Virus record (IMG/VR): IMGVR_UViG_3300033991_000131
Coordinates: 1-25,928 of that record
Length of the DNA stretch: 25,928 bases
Direction: 5' to 3' (one strand)
Source of the DNA: a virus
This document shows, piece after piece, positions 20,728-25,928 of the stretch. How positions within the stretch are numbered: the stretch's first letter is position 1; each line of letters begins with the position of its first letter. Position numbers and translations under genes: made by a program. Below the pieces are notes generated by a model. The model saw nothing but the letters and a program-made list of their open reading frames with translations, was not told the origin of the DNA and did not search any database.

Positions 20728-21098
20728 TGAAAGTCTTATGTTGTGGAGATCGTGATTGGAATAATAAAGAATTTATTAGAAACCTATTTATTATATGTGA
20801 AAACATAATAAAGAAAAAACTAATTATTATTCATGGAGCAGCAAGGGGGGCAGATACTCTATGTGGTGAAGTTGCAAAAGAGCTAGGTTTTGAAGTTAGA
20901 AAATATCCTGCTAAATGGGAAGAGTTAGGAAAAAAGGCAGGACCAATTAGAAACCAAGAGATGTTGGATAAGGAGAATCCTGATATGGTCTTTGCTTTTC
21001 ATAATGATATTGAAAGAAGCAAAGGTACAAAGGACATGGTTAAAAGAGCACAAAAAAGGAATATTAGAGTTCATATGTTTTGTGAAGGAAATGAATGA
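20727..21098 (+). CDS. YspA-type SLOG protein (DUF2493-like)
   Basis: 123 residues. MKVLCCGDRDW, then IIIHGAARGADTLCGEVAKE, KYPAKWEELGKKAGPIRNQE and a SKGTKDMVKRA segment fit the YspA/DUF2493 branch of the SLOG Rossmann superfamily, thought to bind or process nucleotides. The GxARGAD and AGPIRN motifs mark the ligand pocket. ATG 20727 overlaps the previous stop (TGATG) after GGAAAGGGGA; an in-frame TTG one codon earlier is not needed. The real ligand in phages is unknown. Confidence 0.82.
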   Translation: MKVLCCGDRDWNNKEFIRNLFIICENIIKKKLIIIHGAARGADTLCGEVAKELGFEVRKYPAKWEELGKKAGPIRNQEMLDKENPDMVFAFHNDIERSKGTKDMVKRAQKRNIRVHMFCEGNE

Positions 21099-21101
21099 TC
21101 A

Positions 21102-23441
21102 GTGGATTATATAAATACTATTATATGTGGTGATTGTTTGGAAGTTATGTCTGTATTGGAAGAGAACTCTATTGATTCAATTATTACTGATCCACCTTAT
21201 GGGTTGTCTTTTATGGGAAAGGAATGGGATCATGGTATTCCGGGTACTCTTTTTTGGGTTGAAGCTTTGAGGGTTGCAAAACCGGGAGCTTATCTTTTAG
21301 CTTTTGGTGGAACTAGGACTTTCCATTGGCTAACGTGTGCGATTGAGGATGCAGGATGGGAAATACGAGATTGCATAATGTGGGTATATGGTTCTGGATT
21401 TCCTAAATCATTAAATGTTGGTAAAGCAGTAGATAAATTACAAGGGAATGAGAGAGAAGTTATAGGAAAATCAAATAGACATAATTCTGCTCAGTTTGGT
21501 GGAGAAAAATATGGCAAATATAAGGGAGGACTACCTAATGAAACTAAAGGAGCTTCTGCATGGGAAGGATGGGGAACGGCTCTTAAACCTGCATGGGAAC
21601 CTATCATTATAGCTCGAAAACCAGTAGAAGGAACTGTTGCTGAGAATGTTTTAAAATATGGAACAGGGGGAATGAATATAGATGGGTGCAGGGTAGAAAT
21701 AAATCCTGATATTGATGATCCAAGATTAGGTGGTAAAGGCGATTGGTCATCTGACAAGATGGCGAAGAATGTTTATGAAGGTGGGTATGAAGGGAAAAGA
21801 GTTGGTTCATCGGAGTTAGGGCGTTTCCCTGCCAATTTTATTCATGATGGTAGTGATGAAGTAGTAGAGTTATTTCCAACAACAGTAAGCAGACCTAGAA
21901 CAGTATGTAATAGACGAACAAATAGTAATCATGAATATGGTTTTAAATCAGATGCGTTTAGTCCTCATTGTGATTCAGTTTCTGCTGCACGTTTTTTCTA
22001 TTGTGCGAAAGCAAGTAAAAAGGATCGTGATGAAGGTTTAGATAAAGAAACAAACTCTATAGCTATAAATACAGGGAATGCTCATAATGTAGCTCCTTTA
22101 GGTAGGGAAACTAAATATAAAAACAACCATCCTACTGTTAAGCCAACTGAACTTATGAAGTATCTTTGCAGACTTGTAACACAACCAAATGGAATTATTC
22201 TTGATCCTTTTATGGGGTCTGGAAGTACAGGGAAAGCAGCAGTATTAGAAGGTTTTAATTTTATTGGGATTGAGCTTGATCCAAATTATTGTGAGATTGC
22301 AAAACGAAGAATTAATAATGTTTTAAACAAAGAAACTAATTTAGGAGGATTTAGTATAATGAAATTAAGTGAAAGACGAGAAGAAGCAGTTAAAAAATTG
22401 GAAGAAGTTCAGAAGAGAAATTATGAAACTAGAAATGATAGTGGAAGATTTCAAGGTTTTTTGAGACCTGATGTTGAGATTCCTCTTTGGAATTGTAAAC
22501 CTGATTTTCATGAGATTGACTTGATTCCTTATATTACAGGGAAGAATAGTCCTACGCTTCCACCTGATGAGATTACTTATGTTTGTATTGTTTATGTTCA
22601 TGACAATGTTGGTCTGACTGATGCTCAGTTTGTGTGTCCATCTAGGAATTATAAAAAGAAATGCCCTATTTGTGAAGAGCAGAAAAGACTTCTTGAGCAG
22701 GAAGGGATGGAATGGAAGCAAGTAAGTCATCTTAGTCCAAAGAAAAAGACTATATATAATATTTGGTGTTTTGATTCACAAGAAGAAATGGATAAGGGTG
22801 TTCAGGTTTGGGTAACAGGTTTTAGGAATATGGAAGAGAATCTTCTTGAACTTGCACAGCAGACACCAAGGGGTGGTGGTGCTATTAATTTCCCTAATCC
22901 TGATACTGGAAAAACAATTGGTTTTAAAAGAGAAGGGACGAAACTAGAAGATACAAGATATAAAGGTCACAGATTTTTAGACAGAGATTATAAGATTCCA
23001 AATGAGATTTTGGATCAGGCTTTTTGCCTTGATGATCTTCTTCATATTTCTTCTTATGAAGAAATTTATGAGGCATTTTATGGTGAACCTTATGTTGAAG
23101 AGAAGAAAGAAACTGTTGATAATGGGATGAATCGTGTCAGGCGATCAGTTGAGGAAAGAAAAGAAAATCCCCCTGCCTCTACTCAGACTCCCCCACGCAA
23201 ACCAAGAGAAATGTTATCACAGAAACAGACTTCTGCTTCAACTCCAACTACTAAAGTTTCAGAAGAAGATGTTGGGCCAATGTGTCCAGAAGGTGGGGAT
23301 TATGGGAAAGACTGTGAAAAGTTAGATTCTTGTGGTAATTGTCCTATTTATGATGATTGTAAATCAGAAATGGATCGGGTTGAATCTGATGCTGCTTTAA
23401 GAATGAGGGATAGAATGGAAAAACGTAGGTTGAGACCATAA
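21102..23441 (+). CDS. DNA methyltransferase fused in frame to a gp32-like ssDNA-binding protein
   Basis: 779 residues from GTG 21102 (GAAGGAA upstream; no in-frame ATG near). Residues 1-~410 are an amino-type DNA methyltransferase: TDPPYG at 29-34, GTALKPAWEPI (~158-168), HPTVKP 343-348, and the SAM-binding DPFMGSGSTG 368-377 after it; DPPY and motif order suggest N6-adenine or N4-cytosine. Residues 420-779 are ssDNA-binding: H500-x11-C512-x8-C521-x2-C524, nearly the T4 gp32 zinc spacing. A second Cys cluster (CPEGGDYGKDCEK to CPIYDDC, ~736-762) ends it. No stop separates the halves, although an internal ribosome-binding site lies between them. Confidence 0.88.
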   Translation: MDYINTIICGDCLEVMSVLEENSIDSIITDPPYGLSFMGKEWDHGIPGTLFWVEALRVAKPGAYLLAFGGTRTFHWLTCAIEDAGWEIRDCIMWVYGSGFPKSLNVGKAVDKLQGNEREVIGKSNRHNSAQFGGEKYGKYKGGLPNETKGASAWEGWGTALKPAWEPIIIARKPVEGTVAENVLKYGTGGMNIDGCRVEINPDIDDPRLGGKGDWSSDKMAKNVYEGGYEGKRVGSSELGRFPANFIHDGSDEVVELFPTTVSRPRTVCNRRTNSNHEYGFKSDAFSPHCDSVSAARFFYCAKASKKDRDEGLDKETNSIAINTGNAHNVAPLGRETKYKNNHPTVKPTELMKYLCRLVTQPNGIILDPFMGSGSTGKAAVLEGFNFIGIELDPNYCEIAKRRINNVLNKETNLGGFSIMKLSERREEAVKKLEEVQKRNYETRNDSGRFQGFLRPDVEIPLWNCKPDFHEIDLIPYITGKNSPTLPPDEITYVCIVYVHDNVGLTDAQFVCPSRNYKKKCPICEEQKRLLEQEGMEWKQVSHLSPKKKTIYNIWCFDSQEEMDKGVQVWVTGFRNMEENLLELAQQTPRGGGAINFPNPDTGKTIGFKREGTKLEDTRYKGHRFLDRDYKIPNEILDQAFCLDDLLHISSYEEIYEAFYGEPYVEEKKETVDNGMNRVRRSVEERKENPPASTQTPPRKPREMLSQKQTSASTPTTKVSEEDVGPMCPEGGDYGKDCEKLDSCGNCPIYDDCKSEMDRVESDAALRMRDRMEKRRLRP
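22343..22361 (+). promoter_or_regulatory. Internal Shine-Dalgarno and start codon within the fusion gene
   Basis: AGGAGG at 22343-22348 lies ten bases before ATG 22359-22361, in the same frame as the upstream methyltransferase. It is among the strongest Shine-Dalgarno sequences in the window. In the fusion it encodes the linker Leu-Gly-Gly-Phe-Ser-Ile-Met. Its placement exactly at the domain boundary argues that it is used. Confidence 0.7.
22359..23441 (+). CDS. gp32-like ssDNA-binding protein, predicted free form from the internal start
   Basis: A 360-residue product read from ATG 22359 would be a complete ssDNA-binding protein: a basic helical N-terminus (KLSERREEAVKKL, the place where gp32 has its cooperativity arm), FLRPDVEIPLWNCKPDF, the gp32-like zinc set H500/C512/C521/C524 (fusion numbering), then GFKREGTKLEDTRYKGHRF and a Pro/Thr-rich hinge before a terminal Cys cluster. 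A phage needs far more ssDNA-binding protein than methyltransferase, and independent initiation would give this. It would coat ssDNA for the UvsX/UvsY-like proteins. This is a nested form, not a separate locus. Confidence 0.65.
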   Translation: MKLSERREEAVKKLEEVQKRNYETRNDSGRFQGFLRPDVEIPLWNCKPDFHEIDLIPYITGKNSPTLPPDEITYVCIVYVHDNVGLTDAQFVCPSRNYKKKCPICEEQKRLLEQEGMEWKQVSHLSPKKKTIYNIWCFDSQEEMDKGVQVWVTGFRNMEENLLELAQQTPRGGGAINFPNPDTGKTIGFKREGTKLEDTRYKGHRFLDRDYKIPNEILDQAFCLDDLLHISSYEEIYEAFYGEPYVEEKKETVDNGMNRVRRSVEERKENPPASTQTPPRKPREMLSQKQTSASTPTTKVSEEDVGPMCPEGGDYGKDCEKLDSCGNCPIYDDCKSEMDRVESDAALRMRDRMEKRRLRP

Positions 23442-23450
23442 GGGGTTTTT

Positions 23451-23522
23451 ATGTTTTTTTTAATAATGATTGCTGTTTTAATTTGGTATTTTATAATTGT
23501 AATAGAAGTTGCTTGGAGATAA
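23451..23522 (+). CDS. 23-residue single-span membrane peptide
   Basis: A short frame with ATG five bases after AAGGGG, stop TAA at 23520-23522 and four bases to the RecA-like start. The peptide is almost all hydrophobic (MFFLIMIAVLIWYF and on to EVAWR), with one Glu near the C-terminus and a terminal Arg, suiting one transmembrane helix with the C-terminus inside. It fills the only gap between the fusion and RecA-like genes. Small size makes chance occurrence possible. Confidence 0.5.
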   Translation: MFFLIMIAVLIWYFIIVIEVAWR

Positions 23523-23525
23523 TCT

Positions 23526-24617
23526 ATGGGAAGACATAAGAAGATTAAAGAGATTATTGATCAGGTTGAAGACCATCATATGAAAGACAAAACTTCCTTA
23601 GTAAAGAAAGGCAGGGTGCTTATTCCAACAGGGAGCACTCTGCTTAATTTATCCTTGTCTGATTCTGCATTAGGAGGTTATGTTCCCGGCTCTATTGTAA
23701 ATGTAGTTGGTGATAGCTCCGCAGGAAAAACATTCTTATTGTGGACTGCTTTTGCTGAAATTAAACATCATCCTGATTTTAAAGATTATCGTTGTATATA
23801 TGATGAGCCTGAACATGCTTTCTATATGCATATTCCAAAATTATTTAGTATGTCTGAGGATATGGTAGAAACTAATATTCAATCGAGAACAATTCAAGAA
23901 TGGTATCAAAATATAATGAAGGTTATTAGGGATGATGAGCCTTTTATTTATGGTTTGGATTCATTTGATTCTTTATCCTCAATTGAGGAACATGAAAGAG
24001 CAGAGAAATTGATAAAATCAGGTGAAGATACAGGTTCTTATAAAACTGAGAAAGCTAGAGTATCTGGTGAGATATTAAGAATGATTACTGATGATTTGGA
24101 GAAGACTAGATCAATAGTAATTGTTATTTCGCAAACGAGGGATAAGATTGGGGCGATGTTTGGAGAGAAGAAAACACGGAGTGGTGGTTATGCTCTTCGG
24201 TTTTATTCTACTCATGAGTATTGGCTTTCTGTTCTTGGTCATGAGAAAAGAAGGGAAAGAGAAGTTGGTGTTAGTATTAGAGCAAAAGTAAAGAAAAACA
24301 AATTAACAGGAAAACTCCGTGAAATAGAGTTTCCAATTTATTATGATTATGGTGTTGATGATATTGGTTCTATGATTGATTTTCTTATTTCTGAACAAGT
24401 ATGGAAGAAGAAACCCGGTGGAATTATTGATTCAGGTGGGGTTTTTCCAGAATCACGAATTACTGATTTGATTGCATATGTTGAGAAAGAAAATTTGGAG
24501 AAAAAGCTGATTGAGAAGGTGGAATCTGTGTGGAATGATATTGAAAAAAGTGTAGTTACTACTAGAAAACCAAAGTATTCTAAAGTAAAAGTAGAGGAAG
24601 AAAAGAATGAGGAATGA
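23526..24617 (+). CDS. RecA/UvsX-like recombinase
   Basis: 363 residues. Residues ~30-60 lead into Walker A G62DSSAGKT69; IYDEPEHAF supplies the catalytic Glu (E94); Walker B is IYGLDSFDSL with D145; VIVISQTRDKIGAMFG near 200-215 is the sensor/L2-like DNA-binding region. The ordering and size match RecA-superfamily recombinases of phages, which form filaments on ssDNA and exchange strands. The C-terminus is rich in Lys and Glu. With the UvsY-like, gp32-like and UvsW-like proteins it forms a T4-type recombination set. The start follows closely on the 23-residue peptide gene. Confidence 0.85.
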   Translation: MGRHKKIKEIIDQVEDHHMKDKTSLVKKGRVLIPTGSTLLNLSLSDSALGGYVPGSIVNVVGDSSAGKTFLLWTAFAEIKHHPDFKDYRCIYDEPEHAFYMHIPKLFSMSEDMVETNIQSRTIQEWYQNIMKVIRDDEPFIYGLDSFDSLSSIEEHERAEKLIKSGEDTGSYKTEKARVSGEILRMITDDLEKTRSIVIVISQTRDKIGAMFGEKKTRSGGYALRFYSTHEYWLSVLGHEKRREREVGVSIRAKVKKNKLTGKLREIEFPIYYDYGVDDIGSMIDFLISEQVWKKKPGGIIDSGGVFPESRITDLIAYVEKENLEKKLIEKVESVWNDIEKSVVTTRKPKYSKVKVEEEKNEE

Positions 24618-24849
24618 AGAATTGATAAATCGTAAGAGAGATCAATTAGATATTCTAATAGAATTTCTTTCTCAACCAGAGGAATTTATGAATTGGATAG
24701 TATATAGTGTTTCTTCTAGTAATAAAAATGTGTTTATTGTTGACCCAAGAACAATAAGAAAAGCAATTATGGCATTAGCAACTATATTAAAACATGAAGT
24801 AGATATTCTTGAATTAGGTGAAGAACAAGTTAAGATAATGTGTTTATAA
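24607..24849 (+). CDS. Hypothetical protein
   Basis: 80 residues, unrecognised, predicted helical: acidic/basic N-terminus, WIVYSVSSS strand, then a helical IRKAIMALATILKHEVDILEL. The start overlaps the RecA-like gene by 11 bases, with AGAGGAAG upstream. A replication accessory role is suggested only by position. Confidence 0.6.
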   Translation: MRNEELINRKRDQLDILIEFLSQPEEFMNWIVYSVSSSNKNVFIVDPRTIRKAIMALATILKHEVDILELGEEQVKIMCL

Positions 24850-24859
24850 GGAGAATATT

Positions 24860-25729
24860 GTGGATGTAATTATTGTTGATTCTAATTGTCTATGTCATAT
24901 AGCAAAACATTCTGTAGGTAAATTAAGTTATGATAATAAGATGACAGGAGTTATTTTTGGTTTTCTGAATACTATATTTAGGATTGCTATGAAATTTAAA
25001 ACAAACAAGTTTGTATTTGTTTGGGATTCAAGAAAATCAGTTAGGAAGAAAATAGAAAAAACATATAAAGAACACAGGAAAAAAGACGTTACAAGTGAAG
25101 ACAAAATGTTATTTAGACAGTTTTCAGATATACGACAAATTGTTTTAGATAAGTTTGGTTTTAGAAATAGTGTTATTGAAACAGGATATGAATCAGATGA
25201 TTTGATAGCTTCAATTGTTATGAATTCTTCTGGTAATAAATTTATAGTTGTGACAACTGATAGTGATTTATATCAGCTTCTTGATTATTGTGATATTTAT
25301 AATCCAATAAAAAAGAAAGTAATTACAAAAGAAACATTCAAGGAAGAACATCATATTGACCCTGATAAATGGGCAATGGTGAAGGCAATAGCTGGTTGTA
25401 ATTCTGATAATGTCAGAGGAGTTCAGGGGATTGGTGAAAAGACGGCTATTCGTTATCTGAAAGAAGAATTAAATATAAAATCAAAAGTTATTAAAAAGAT
25501 TGAGAGTCCTGAAGGACAGACAAAAATCATAAAAAATATGGGCCTTGTTTCTTTACCAATTGAAGGCACAAAAAAAATAGTAATAGATGATGGTTCTTTT
25601 AAAGATGAAGTTTTTTATGCTGATGATTTTATTGATATTTGTTTAAAATATGGTTTTGAGAGTTTTATGAAAGAGTTAACAAAATGGAAAGAAACATTTA
25701 AAATGATACAAAGAATTCAGGAGGTTTAA
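24860..25729 (+). CDS. 5'-3' exonuclease / flap endonuclease (T5 D15, PolI-N type)
   Basis: 289 residues from GTG 24860 (AAGGAG six bases upstream). Acidic metal ligands: D7 (VDSN), D56 (VWDSR), the ESDD cluster 111-114 and TDSD 134-136. The basic arch KTYKEHRKK (~67-75) and the helix-three-turn-helix NSDNVRGVQGIGEKTA (181-196) match the family; the usual Asp of GDxSDN is Cys180. It removes RNA primers and flaps, replacing the 5'-3' exonuclease domain missing from the polymerase at 17629. The recombinase, polymerase and helicase neighbours fit this job. Confidence 0.88.
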   Translation: MDVIIVDSNCLCHIAKHSVGKLSYDNKMTGVIFGFLNTIFRIAMKFKTNKFVFVWDSRKSVRKKIEKTYKEHRKKDVTSEDKMLFRQFSDIRQIVLDKFGFRNSVIETGYESDDLIASIVMNSSGNKFIVVTTDSDLYQLLDYCDIYNPIKKKVITKETFKEEHHIDPDKWAMVKAIAGCNSDNVRGVQGIGEKTAIRYLKEELNIKSKVIKKIESPEGQTKIIKNMGLVSLPIEGTKKIVIDDGSFKDEVFYADDFIDICLKYGFESFMKELTKWKETFKMIQRIQEV

Positions 25730-25730
25730 A

Positions 25731-25928
25731 ATGGAAATGAAAAGAAACAAACCAGTTTATTTTGTTATTGTTCCACAGGGACTTTTAATTGGGATGATTG
25801 ATCCGGGAATAATGAATGGAGATTGCTTGGAATATCCAAGACATTTTATGCTTAAACCCGATCCCCATGATCCTGCAAGAGCTATGGCAACAATTAATCC
25901 TATGATTGGTAATCCAAGAATAATTTAT
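25731..25928 (+). CDS. Hypothetical protein, 3' truncated by the window
   Basis: 66 codons remain open to the window end. ATG 25731 has a strong CAGGAGG seven bases upstream, straddling the exonuclease stop. The visible part has a strand-like start (NKPVYFVIVPQGLLIGMID) and a Pro/Asp-rich middle (KPDPHDPARAMATINP). Not recognised; too incomplete to classify. Confidence 0.6.
   Translation, partial: MEMKRNKPVYFVIVPQGLLIGMIDPGIMNGDCLEYPRHFMLKPDPHDPARAMATINPMIGNPRIIY

Noticed and set aside
21491-21757. Minus-strand open frames opposite the methyltransferase and elsewhere
   Set aside because: They lack ribosome-binding sites, run opposite well-supported genes and have composition expected of antisense shadows.
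1-25928. CRISPR arrays, insertion sequences, integrase or attachment sites
   Set aside because: No regularly spaced repeats, transposase motifs or integrase motifs were seen; the tRNA is intact and shows no duplicated 3' end in the window.

Overview
This 25.9 kb AT-rich window looks like the early/replication region of a double-stranded DNA bacteriophage (or a phage contig). Every supported gene is on the + strand. Genes are packed with ATGA or TAATG overlaps, most have Shine-Dalgarno sequences of the GGAG/AAGG type, and the visible promoters are TTGACA/TATAAT-like, so the host uses an ordinary bacterial sigma-70-type polymerase. No integrase, repressor, terminase, capsid or tail gene is present, so lifestyle and taxonomy cannot be fixed. 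The host is unknown; a lipoprotein with a fibronectin type III domain fits, but does not prove, a Gram-negative environmental host.

Layout. 1-984: small accessory genes (YopX-type end, DUF7448-like), with the first ~480 bases visibly less AT-rich. 990-3221: a winged-helix-like protein, a DUF2201/VWA-like protein with a degraded metallopeptidase site, and a zinc-ribbon protein, closed by an AT-rich hairpin. 3269-3434: strong promoter and a 131-nt structured leader before a possible sigma-like HTH protein. 3927-5335: a 43-bp promoter repeat and a UvsW-like SF2 helicase. 5332-9628: many mini-genes (zinc ribbons, DnaJ-type CxxCxGxG proteins, small membrane proteins) plus a ThyX-like protein and a DnaG-like primase. 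9624-9996: a start-less zinc-ribbon relic, a tRNA-Asn(GTT), and a predicted three-way-junction RNA. 10234-11514: a winged-helix replication-organizer-like protein whose linker DNA holds a palindrome cluster, a candidate origin. 11527-12888: an FN3 lipoprotein flanked by two paralogous small genes, then a proteasome-like Ntn hydrolase. 13177-15074: a nucleotide/DNA-modification-type cluster (DUF1599, Dam-like methyltransferase, two deoxyribosyltransferase-like proteins). 15620-25729: the core replication-recombination block (DnaB-like helicase with a zinc insertion, UDG-PolA fusion, UvsY-like mediator, YspA-type SLOG protein, methyltransferase fused to a gp32-like ssDNA-binding protein, RecA/UvsX-like recombinase, 5'-3' exonuclease).

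Together these encode a nearly self-contained T4-style replication and recombination machine (UvsX, UvsY, UvsW and gp32 equivalents) built around a family A polymerase carrying its own uracil-DNA glycosylase domain. Two perfect copies of one 43-bp promoter, 16 kb apart, stand before the UvsW-like and UvsY-like genes and suggest they are co-regulated. The strongest candidates for undescribed biology are the methyltransferase-gp32 fusion with a well-placed internal Shine-Dalgarno and start codon, the origin-like palindromes inside the replication-organizer gene, the structured RNA after the tRNA, and the proteasome-like hydrolase.
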